Shown: in pieces, positions 26,393 through 32,245 of the stretch
Layout of the letters: every line of letters starts with the position of its first letter
Position numbering within the stretch: position 1 is the stretch's first letter
Assembly: GCA_003551365.1 (NCBI GenBank)
Contig: PUMM01000168.1
Coordinates: 1 to 32,245, forward strand
Source: Clostridia bacterium
GTDB lineage: Bacteria; Bacillota; Sulfobacillia; SLMV01
Direction: 5' to 3'
Length of the DNA stretch: 32,245 nucleotides
Notes under the pieces: model-generated
Database searches by the model: none
What the model saw: only the letters and a program-made list of their open reading frames with translations
Told to the model about the DNA's origin: nothing
Translations under genes and position numbers: made by a program

Positions 26393-27123
26393 TTCGGCCG
26401 GAGACTGCGGAGCGCACCGGTTCCCTGCCCCGTGTGCACATGGTGGATGATGTGCGAGAGGAGGTCGATGTTGCGGTGCGGGAGGTGCAGCGTCTGGTAC
26501 AGGAGTACTCCGAACCCAAGGACGTGGCAGTGCTCTATCCGGCGAGTCGCTATGGTGAGGTTCATCGGGTGGACCTTCTCGAGGAGAAGATGATGGAGCG
26601 AGATATCGATGTGTTCAGGTTGGCCGACCCACACCGACGGGATGCGAAAGAAGAATTTATCCACGCGGACAGCCCCGTCATCCTTTCCAGCATACACAGT
26701 TCCAAGGGACTGGAATTCCCCCATGTGGTGATGTGCGGAGTGTGGACGGATCGCGGTGACGCGGATGTGAACAGAAGACTGGTTTACGTGGGAATGACTC
26801 GGGCCATGGAGTCGCTGGTGGTGATCAGCACAGAGGGACACCCTCTGGCCTCGGACCTGAGGTCGGCGGTGAAGGAGATGGATTCGGCCGTAGAATCCGG
26901 CGGTCAGGTGGGCAGTGATGTGGATTTCGATCGGATGGAAGATGCCCCCTCCCGTGCGGGCGAGCATTGGACGGAGAAAGAGGATGACTACCTCATGAAG
27001 CTGTTTGATTACGGTCTGTCCTGGGACGAAATAGCGGAGCGTCACCGGCGCACCGAGGGGGCCATCAAGGCCAGACTGATCAAGCTGGGGCGAATAGATA
27101 GTTGGGGTCGCCCCGTCGAATAG
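26332..27123 (+). CDS. NERD-UvrD-like helicase, C-terminal part, with Myb-like tail
   Basis: This frame continues the preceding helicase. It contains motif V (IHSSKGLEFPHVVM) and motif VI (LVYVGMTRAMESLVVIS). The tail (EHWTEKEDDYLMKLFDYG through EIAERHRRTEGAIKARL) resembles the Myb/SANT or GcrA-like helix-turn-helix that often ends this helicase family. Adding one base near 26325-26335 (for example a fifth T in the CATTTTCTG tract) joins the halves into a single protein of about 689 residues. If translated separately, a GTG at 26332 or an ATG at 26365 just after GAGGAGG could restart, but the second spacing is too short to be convincing. I regard it as the 3' half of a disrupted gene or a sequence error rather than an independent gene. 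Confidence 0.82.
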   Translation: MQDPNILSEEAMDLEDENTVIRPETAERTGSLPRVHMVDDVREEVDVAVREVQRLVQEYSEPKDVAVLYPASRYGEVHRVDLLEEKMMERDIDVFRLADPHRRDAKEEFIHADSPVILSSIHSSKGLEFPHVVMCGVWTDRGDADVNRRLVYVGMTRAMESLVVISTEGHPLASDLRSAVKEMDSAVESGGQVGSDVDFDRMEDAPSRAGEHWTEKEDDYLMKLFDYGLSWDEIAERHRRTEGAIKARLIKLGRIDSWGRPVE

Positions 27124-27186
27124 GCTCTTTGGGGCATTATGGCCGGTACATCTGGCTCCCCCGGCCGACGCGTGGCCATAGTCGAT

Positions 27187-27468
27187 CTACGACAGTTCAG
27201 TGGGGTGGGCCACCGGTTCATACGTCGAACTTTGCGAATTGTGCTGGTTCACCTGTTGGTAGGTATTCAGGTGCTGGTACTCAGAATATTTGCCCACCTG
27301 GTCGCGGATGACCGCAATGTGTTTCTCCTCCGCCTTGGCCAGATCGGCAAACAGCGCAGCCATATCTTCATTCTGACTGTCCTGCGCTTCGCGCATATAT
27401 CTTATGTACCCGATGAGGGCCTGCTCCTTCTGCCAGAGGGCCTCCTCCAGATGATTCAGAGTGTGCAT
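27187..27468 (-). CDS. Small helical, possibly ferritin-like protein
   Basis: The 93 residues form two likely long helices. One is rich in Leu, Glu and aromatic residues (LNHLEEALWQKEQALIGYIR). The second carries an Asp/Glu-rich pattern and ends in LAKAEEKHIAVIRDQVGKY. The EEKH element resembles the ExxH metal-ligand pattern of ferritin-like or rubrerythrin-type helices, but a full four-helix bundle would need dimerisation. The C-terminal 30 residues are polar and probably disordered. The start at 27468 has GGAGG eight bases upstream; a GTG six bases earlier would sit too close. It is convergent with the helicase gene and about 190 bases downstream of the UxaA operon on the same strand. Function unassigned. 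Confidence 0.7.
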   Translation of the reverse strand: MHTLNHLEEALWQKEQALIGYIRYMREAQDSQNEDMAALFADLAKAEEKHIAVIRDQVGKYSEYQHLNTYQQVNQHNSQSSTYEPVAHPTELS

Positions 27469-27561
27469 TTTCACCGCCTCCTCCTGTGAGGTCTGACCAT
27501 TACTCTACCGCACGGAGGCTTTCCTATTCCTTTGTATGATCCGGATGTTGGGTCCCCCATC

Positions 27562-27584
27562 CCCGGGCGGCGCAGCACCCCGGG
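27562..27584 (-). terminator. Possible terminator hairpin after the UxaA operon
   Basis: CCCGGG at 27562-27567 and 27579-27584 can pair across an 11-base loop, about 75 bases beyond the stop of the UxaA large-subunit gene. There is no T-run, and the stem is only six bases and self-complementary, so this is tentative. Confidence 0.35.
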
Positions 27585-27659
27585 TATGCCGCGTCACTTT
27601 TGACTGTCTGTGCGATGCCCGCCCGGACGTGCAGTCCCGTCGCATTCGGTGTCCAGTCA

Positions 27660-28820
27660 TCAGACGCTCGGGCCGGTGCGGTGAATGGCGAATTCGTGGT
27701 GCTCGAGAATCTCCGCGCGGGCCAGTTCGCCGTTGACCACCCGGGCGATGTCGCACAGAACCCGTTTCCCCGCCTCCCGGGTATCCATCTCACCCCGGAT
27801 TATCCCCGAGACATCCGTGTCGATGTGTTCCCGCATGGTCCGGGCGGTGTGCTCATTGCCGGTCACCTTGATCACCGGCGCGATGGGACATCCGGTCGGA
27901 GTGCCGCGCCCCGTGGTAAACACTGCGACCTGCGCTCCTCCCGCCACCATACCGGTGACCGATTCCACGTCGTGCCCCGGGGTATCCATTATGACCAGGC
28001 CCGACTGGCCAGGTCTCTCTCCGTAGTCAATCACCTCGCGTATCGGTGTAGTTCCTCCCTTGAAGATGCATCCGAGCGATTTTTCCTCGATGGTGGTGAT
28101 GCCTCCCGCTATGTTCCCGGGTGCCGGCTGCGCACCGCGAATGTCTTCACCCATGGCCAGAGCGCTTTCCTCTGCCCTGCGAACTGTGGCGAGGATTTGC
28201 TCGGCCACCTCCGGGTCGGCCGCCCGTTCTGCCAGCAGATGCTCTGCTCCCACCATCTCCATCGTCTCTGAGAGGAGTACAGTGCCGTCATTGTGTACCA
28301 GAGCGTCCGCGGCTTCTCCCAGGGCCGGGTTGGCGGCCAGTCCACTGGTGGCATCTGATCCGCCGCATTCTGTGGCCAGGATGAGATCTGCCCACTCAAT
28401 GGTCCTCCGCTCAGCCGCCCGGGCAGCGGCGGATAACTGCCGCAGCAGAGATGTTCCCTCGCCCACGGTGTTGGTCACTCCCCCGCAGTCCTGAATGGTT
28501 ATCACCTCCACCGGCCTTTTGGCAGCTGCGATGTCCGCCGCCAGGTCAGCCGGCTGAATGGCCTCGCATCCCAACCCGACCACCAGGGTGCCGGCCACAT
28601 TGGGATGACTCCCGAAGCCAGCCAGCGTGCGGCGAGTCTGCTGACGATCGCCTCCCAGCTGTGCGCAGCCGTGCTGATGCGTGACAGCTACTGCCTCTGG
28701 TACGGCTGCAGCAATTCGCTCCGCGGCCCGATTGGCACAAACCACGGAGGAGAGGACCAGCAGGTGATTGCGAATTCCGATCCGCCCGTCTTCCCTGCGG
28801 TATCCAGTGAGTTCATCCAT
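27660..28820 (-). CDS. UxaA-family lyase large subunit (altronate/sulfolactate dehydratase-like)
   Basis: This 386-residue protein is homologous to the large domain of altronate and galactarate dehydratases and of SuyB, the large subunit of (2R)-sulfolactate sulfo-lyase. These enzymes remove water or sulfite from hydroxy acids using an iron centre. Typical segments are YRREDGRIGIRNHLLVLSSV at the N-terminus, HQHGCAQLG, VVGLGCE, the Cys-rich ECGGSDATSGLAANPALG and the C-terminal FTTGRGTPTGCPIAPVIKV. The start ATG at 28820 has GGGAGG nearby and overlaps the end of the small-subunit gene by eight bases, so the two are translationally coupled. The split small/large arrangement is like SuyAB and some archaeal and bacterial UxaA pairs. 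The substrate remains undetermined. Confidence 0.9.
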   Translation of the reverse strand: MDELTGYRREDGRIGIRNHLLVLSSVVCANRAAERIAAAVPEAVAVTHQHGCAQLGGDRQQTRRTLAGFGSHPNVAGTLVVGLGCEAIQPADLAADIAAAKRPVEVITIQDCGGVTNTVGEGTSLLRQLSAAARAAERRTIEWADLILATECGGSDATSGLAANPALGEAADALVHNDGTVLLSETMEMVGAEHLLAERAADPEVAEQILATVRRAEESALAMGEDIRGAQPAPGNIAGGITTIEEKSLGCIFKGGTTPIREVIDYGERPGQSGLVIMDTPGHDVESVTGMVAGGAQVAVFTTGRGTPTGCPIAPVIKVTGNEHTARTMREHIDTDVSGIIRGEMDTREAGKRVLCDIARVVNGELARAEILEHHEFAIHRTGPSV

Positions 28821-29127
28821 TGTCTCGCCTCCCCGTCCGGCACAGGTCGCCGCGCCCCCGCGTCCCCTCCGCATTGTGTACGTGTACGTGTTCTCCGGCT
28901 CGTATGTCGCGGCCGGCCCGCGCAATCGGATGCCCGTATTTGATTACCTCGCCATCCTGCCGAATCCCTGTGATCGCCACCTTGTGCCCGAAGGGGATGT
29001 CGTTCAGAAGGCGCAGTTCGGTCTGCGCTCTGCAACCCCCGATGCTGACAGTGTCACCCGCGGAAAGATCGGTGAGAGCGGTCACCACGTTGTCCCGCTC
29101 ATCTATCAGTATCACCCTGCGTGACAT
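28813..29127 (-). CDS. UxaA-family small subunit (SAF domain)
   Basis: This is a 104-residue SAF-domain protein corresponding to the N-terminal domain of altronate dehydratase or to SuyA. Recognisable family segments are LSAGDTVSI, the IPFGHKVAITGI core and VIKYGHPIARAGRDIRAGEHVHVHN. It would bind the larger subunit to complete the lyase. Three in-frame ATGs are available; the one at 29127 is best spaced from AGGGAA. The 3' end runs eight bases into the large-subunit gene. The last 15 residues (Arg and Gly rich) look like poorly conserved tail. It lies about 105 bases downstream of the radical SAM gene on the same strand, so a shared transcript is possible. Confidence 0.9.
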   Translation of the reverse strand: MSRRVILIDERDNVVTALTDLSAGDTVSIGGCRAQTELRLLNDIPFGHKVAITGIRQDGEVIKYGHPIARAGRDIRAGEHVHVHNAEGTRGRGDLCRTGRRDNG

Positions 29128-29232
29128 GGGCATCTTCCCTTCCACCCGGTGTGGGAGTGTCTGCATCTGCTTTCGATGTTCAGCTGCGGCTTCCCTTCGG
29201 GGTGGGTGGCATCGCCTGTCGGTGAATTCCCG

Positions 29233-30405
29233 TCAATCACCATCAATGCCACCGGGAACGGGGGCGCGGCCTTTTCCTTCCCATATGCCCGGTATTTTCT
29301 CTCCGCATTCCGGACAATGCCCATCTTCGAGCCTGATGTTCATCACGGAGAAGTGCCGTCGCTCGATCAGGGTGGTGTCGCACTGTGGGCAGTATGTGGA
29401 GTTTTTGGCATGGCCGGGAACATTCCCTATGGAGACGTACTGCAATCCTGCCCCTCGCGCGGCGTCGTAGGCCGCCTCCAGGGTGCTCACCGGGGTGGGG
29501 CTGAGGTCGGGCAGCTGGTAGGCGGGAAAGAACCTGCTGAAATGCAGGGGAACCTCCGGGCCAAGATTATCGGCAATCCAGGTGGCCATGTCTCTGATCT
29601 CCTCCGGATCATCATTCATCTTCGGAAGGATAAGATTCACTATCTCCAGCCACACCCCCTCTTCGTGGATGATCTTCAGATTGCGCAGCACCGGCTCCAG
29701 TTCTGCGTCGGTCATGCGGCGGTAGTATTCCTGGTTGAAGGCCTTCAGATCGACTATCATCGCATCGGTGTACGGTAGGAGGGCGCGCAGCGGTTCCGGA
29801 TTCAGCGCCCCGTTGGTATGCACCATGACAGCTATGCCCCGCTGTTGGGCCAGACGGGCGATGTCGTAGGCGTACTCATAGAAGGCCGTGGGTTCATTGT
29901 AGGTGAACGATATGGCGGGAACGCCGGCCTTTTCTGCCCGGTCGACTACCTCCTCGGGGGTGAGGTCGTGCGTCACATCCATCTCATCCATACTCTGCTG
30001 TGACAGCGACCAGTTGTGGCAGAACTTGCAGCGGAAATTGCAGCTGGCCGTGCCGATGCACAGCACGTCAGTGTCGGGCAGGAAGTGGTGGGCTGGCTCT
30101 GCCTCGACGGGTTCGACGTGCACGGCCGAGGGGTGCCCGTGCACTACATTATACAGACGACCGTCCACGTTGCGGCGATTGCGGCAAAATCCCGTCTCTC
30201 CCTCGGCAATGATGCAGTCGCGGAAACACATCCGGCACTGCACGGCCTCGTCTTCCAACTCGTCATAAAACATGGCCCCGCGCCGATACGGCCTCTCATC
30301 ATCGACGGCAGGCGGGTGGTCGGTGCGGTTGCGCAGATTCAGCAGGATGACTGCCAAACCCACGCACAGGATGCAGGTGATCAGAATGAGCCTGCGGTAC
30401 GGCAT
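29233..30405 (-). CDS. amrS: AmmeMemoRadiSam system radical SAM enzyme, membrane-anchored
   Basis: This 390-residue radical SAM protein of the AmrS family has the catalytic cluster motif CNFRCKFCHNW (C122, C126, C129). Before it is the family's extra Cys set CRMCFRDC plus GFCRNRR (about 57-74), and it ends in a zinc-ribbon-like pair (YCPQCD and CPECGEK). The protein begins with a single hydrophobic segment (residues about 6-23) following a Tyr-Arg-Arg, so it is probably anchored to the membrane with the catalytic part attached. Some family members carry such N-terminal signals. The start at 30405 has GGAGG eight bases upstream; an ATG two codons earlier is too close to that site. The usual partner families, Memo and AMMECR1, are not in the window. 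The reaction is not firmly known. Confidence 0.93.
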   Translation of the reverse strand: MPYRRLILITCILCVGLAVILLNLRNRTDHPPAVDDERPYRRGAMFYDELEDEAVQCRMCFRDCIIAEGETGFCRNRRNVDGRLYNVVHGHPSAVHVEPVEAEPAHHFLPDTDVLCIGTASCNFRCKFCHNWSLSQQSMDEMDVTHDLTPEEVVDRAEKAGVPAISFTYNEPTAFYEYAYDIARLAQQRGIAVMVHTNGALNPEPLRALLPYTDAMIVDLKAFNQEYYRRMTDAELEPVLRNLKIIHEEGVWLEIVNLILPKMNDDPEEIRDMATWIADNLGPEVPLHFSRFFPAYQLPDLSPTPVSTLEAAYDAARGAGLQYVSIGNVPGHAKNSTYCPQCDTTLIERRHFSVMNIRLEDGHCPECGEKIPGIWEGKGRAPVPGGIDGD

Positions 30406-30686
30406 GCTCATTCCCTCCAGTTCAGGGTTGTTCTTCGTTGTGCGTCTGCGCAGTGGTGGGTCTATTGGCGCGGCTGCACACCGGTGTCGCGATCAGCGTG
30501 CGTCCATATGCACTGCCATTTTACCCGAAGGCCCGCAGGGGCGACAACGCTGCCTTCGGTCGGCATGACTGCCCCCGCGGTCGCGCAACTCCTCCGGACG
30601 GCTATCGTGCGTGGGGGGGACCTGTGGTCGATGCCGCGAATACTGGGGCGAAAGCAGTGCATCGGATGGAAGCGGAGGGTGCAGTG

Positions 30687-30891
30687 ATGCGCATCATCGA
30701 TGAGGATACATTTCCCACTGTGGCCGACTTCATGCGACGCCGCGGTTGAACTGGACGAAGTGCTGGCTGCAGATGCGCCGGGAAGAACGGCGAGCGACGA
30801 AATAACCGTCTTCAAGTCGGTGGGACACATAGCCCGTGACGTGGCCGCCGCCCGGTATGCGATGCAACTCACAGCCGCCCCGGGTGGCTGA
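30687..30891 (+). pseudogene. Ornithine cyclodeaminase/mu-crystallin remnant, internal deletion
   Basis: A good start (GGAGGG seven bases before the ATG at 30687) opens MRIIDEDTFPTVADFMRR, which resembles the N-terminus of ornithine cyclodeaminase-family proteins. The frame stops at 30749. One frame away, beginning near 30742 and ending in TGA at 30889-30891, is a clear family C-terminus: ELDEVLAADAPGR, then EITVFKSVGHIARDVAAARY. The whole central part, roughly 250 residues with the NAD-binding domain, is missing. This is an internally deleted and frameshifted gene. The C-terminal match is strong; the N-terminal match is moderate. The deletion could also be an assembly collapse. Confidence 0.8.
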
Positions 30892-31351
30892 CCCGTTTTG
30901 TCCGGGCGGTGCGCTAAGCGTGCGGCTGCCGGGGGAGAAAAGGTTCCGCCGGCGGATCCACCTGCAGATTCCGCCGGCGGTGCTAGTGGCAGAGCCGACG
31001 GAGCGGCGGGAGGGGGCGCCGCCGCAATTCATTACTCCGTCGATGATAACTGCCCTATTACCTAAATCATACCGATAATCAGTGCGAATAGGCAATAAGT
31101 ATTCGCGTAAATCTGCGGATTTCGCATCACAGCTGGGGTCGTGCGAGGTAGAGTCCCGAATGCACCCTCATGGTCAGCCTCTGGAGCATCTGCGCACTCG
31201 CAATCTCCTGTGCCGTGTGGCGAAAATGACCGCGGCTGCGCCCGGCGGCTACGTCGTTTTGCGCTTGACTCACGGGCCATTTTGCCCCACGATATGCTTC
31301 GAGGGGAAGAATTGTCATTCCATAATATAGGAGCGGAGAGGTCGTGATCTC
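30892..31351. other. Gap of about 460 bases upstream of the ATC-hydrolase gene
   Basis: No gene is supportable. Two copies of the palindrome CCGCCGGCGG lie near 30949 and 30973. A perfect seven-base stem (GCGAATA, 31084-31090, with TATTCGC, 31100-31106, nine-base loop) sits in the more AT-rich middle part. A TTGACT at 31265-31270 could be a -35 element for the following gene, but no well-spaced -10 follows. Confidence 0.45.
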
Positions 31352-31867
31352 ATGTCACGTGACGCGATGCCGTGGTCCGGTCCACAACCGGAGGACGGTT
31401 GGGAGAAGGACGTCTGGCTGATGGCCAGGCGCACTGCCCTTCTCTACCTGCACTTCGCACAGACAGCGGTCGAGGAACTGGGACAGAAGCGGGGCGAGGA
31501 ATTGATCCGCGAGGCAGTCACGCGCTATGGTCGGGACTGCGGCAGCGAGGCGGCAGAGGCCGTGCGGCAGATGGGGCTGGAGCCGATTCCCGAGAATATG
31601 GGTGAAGCGCCTGACCTGCCCTCCCGGGGCTGGCACACCGAGACAGTAGTCGGGGCCGATGGAACGGAACAGCAGCGCCTGCTGCTCTGTCCCCTGGCCA
31701 TTGTGTTTCAGGAGCGGGGAGAGGAAGAGCTGGGGCGTCTGTACTGCCTGGTGGATGAGGCCAAGATGGAGGGCTTCAACTGCCGCTACGAGTGCTATCA
31801 TTCGCACAACGTGCTGGACGGGGACGAGTTCTGCCAGCTGGTGACCCGCGAGAAGCCCGGAGAATGA
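31352..31867 (+). CDS. L-2-amino-thiazoline-4-carboxylic acid hydrolase family protein
   Basis: This 171-residue protein belongs by motif to the ATC hydrolase family, founded on the ring-opening enzyme of Pseudomonas L-cysteine synthesis. Most members lack a known substrate. An N-terminal helical region (ALLYLHFAQTAVEELGQKRG) is followed by the conserved block CPLAIVFQERGEEELGRLYC, then VDEAKMEGF and the terminal HSHNVLDGDEFCQLV, with the family's Cys, His, Asn, Gly-Asp and Cys positions in place. The start ATG at 31352 lies after GAGAGG; a second ATG five codons later is possible. It follows a wrecked ornithine cyclodeaminase gene and precedes a CoA-dehydratase activase-type gene. This suggests amino-acid or organic-acid fermentation but does not prove it. 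Confidence 0.82.
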   Translation: MSRDAMPWSGPQPEDGWEKDVWLMARRTALLYLHFAQTAVEELGQKRGEELIREAVTRYGRDCGSEAAEAVRQMGLEPIPENMGEAPDLPSRGWHTETVVGADGTEQQRLLLCPLAIVFQERGEEELGRLYCLVDEAKMEGFNCRYECYHSHNVLDGDEFCQLVTREKPGE

Positions 31868-31977
31868 CTTTCGCCGGCGACCTCAGCCGGGTCAGCCGGC
31901 AGGATTTGCGTGCCCTGGTGCGAATAATGTCGACATGTGGTGAATCGGGCACTCAGTGCTGAGAGGGGGAGCCGGAA

Positions 31978-32245
31978 TTGAGCCGGGCCCTGATAGGTAT
32001 TCCGCGGTATCTCGGCTATTTCAGTTTCCGGCCTCTGTGGGAGACATTTTTCCGTGAATTGGATTTCGCAGTGACGGCCTCGCCGCCGTCCAATGCGAGT
32101 ATTCTGGATGATGGAGTGCGGGAGACGGTCAATGATGCCTGCATACCCATCAAGATGTTTCACGGTCACGTTGCAGCCCTGCGGGATCGGGTGGACTACC
32201 TGTTCATCCCCCGTCTGGCCGGTTCGAGTATGCGCTACACGTTAT
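31978..32245 (+). CDS. 2-hydroxyacyl-CoA dehydratase activase-related protein (DUF2229 type), 3' truncated
   Basis: The window ends inside this gene; 89 residues are visible. They match the start of the CoA-enzyme activase-related family: IGIPRYLGYFSFRPLWETFF, VTASPPSNASILDDGVRE, ACIPIKMFHGHVAAL and RVDYLFIPRL. Family members sit with 2-hydroxyacyl-CoA or benzoyl-CoA-type dehydratases and reductases in anaerobes and are thought to handle Fe-S or ATP-dependent electron activation. The start is a TTG with GAGGGGGA about ten bases upstream; no ATG is available in frame near the conserved beginning. Which dehydratase it serves would be decided by sequence beyond the window. Confidence 0.85.
   Translation, partial: MSRALIGIPRYLGYFSFRPLWETFFRELDFAVTASPPSNASILDDGVRETVNDACIPIKMFHGHVAALRDRVDYLFIPRLAGSSMRYTL

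Overview
The window is GC-rich bacterial DNA (about 60% GC judged by eye). Shine-Dalgarno sites are purine-rich (AGGAGG, GGAGG, GAGGGG), GTG and TTG starts are common, and many proteins are rich in Asp and Glu. The gene content points to an anaerobe: a 2-hydroxyacyl-CoA dehydratase activase-type protein, an aldo/keto reductase with two Fe-S clusters, an AmmeMemoRadiSam radical SAM enzyme, a soluble fumarate-reductase-type flavoprotein and UxaA-family lyase subunits. An anaerobic, possibly halophilic Firmicutes-like bacterium fits best, but no phylogenetic marker is present and this is inference. Both edges cut a gene, and the left edge carries a fold-back inverted repeat that looks like an assembly or amplification chimera, so the window may be a complete contig.

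Layout. 0.1-2.3 kb: truncated NoeA-like methyltransferase overlapping a membrane sulfatase/alkaline-phosphatase-superfamily protein. 2.5-4.1 kb (minus): fumarate reductase/L-aspartate oxidase-type flavoprotein. 4.9-8.2 kb: leucyl aminopeptidase, then an ABC-2 ATPase and permease. 8.3-9.0 kb (minus): small polytopic membrane protein. 9.0-12.1 kb: a decayed accessory island holding a TnpB remnant and a damaged MntA/HepT toxin-antitoxin locus in mostly non-coding DNA. 12.1-15.8 kb: solute-binding lipoprotein plus two permeases of a peptide/nickel-type importer, without ATPases, with a strong hairpin between the binding-protein and permease genes. 16.2-16.8 kb: acidic lipoprotein. 16.9-21.0 kb (minus): tex and a ThDP-dependent enzyme. 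21.3-22.4 kb: Fe-S aldo/keto reductase. 22.7-27.1 kb: two tandem superfamily 1 helicases, the second frameshifted and with a NERD-like domain that has lost key residues. 27.2-30.4 kb (minus): small helical protein, UxaA large and small subunits, and AmrS. 30.7-32.2 kb: internally deleted ornithine cyclodeaminase remnant, ATC-hydrolase-family protein, and the start of a CoA-dehydratase activase-type protein.

The main themes are import and export, peptide and organic-acid metabolism, and one accessory or defence-like stretch. The most interesting parts are the MntA/HepT locus (AMPylation-motif Tyr replaced by Cys, no stop between the two reading frames, and a one-base frameshift) and the tandem helicase module with a degenerate nuclease domain. 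No tRNA, rRNA, CRISPR array, riboswitch or complete insertion sequence was recognised.
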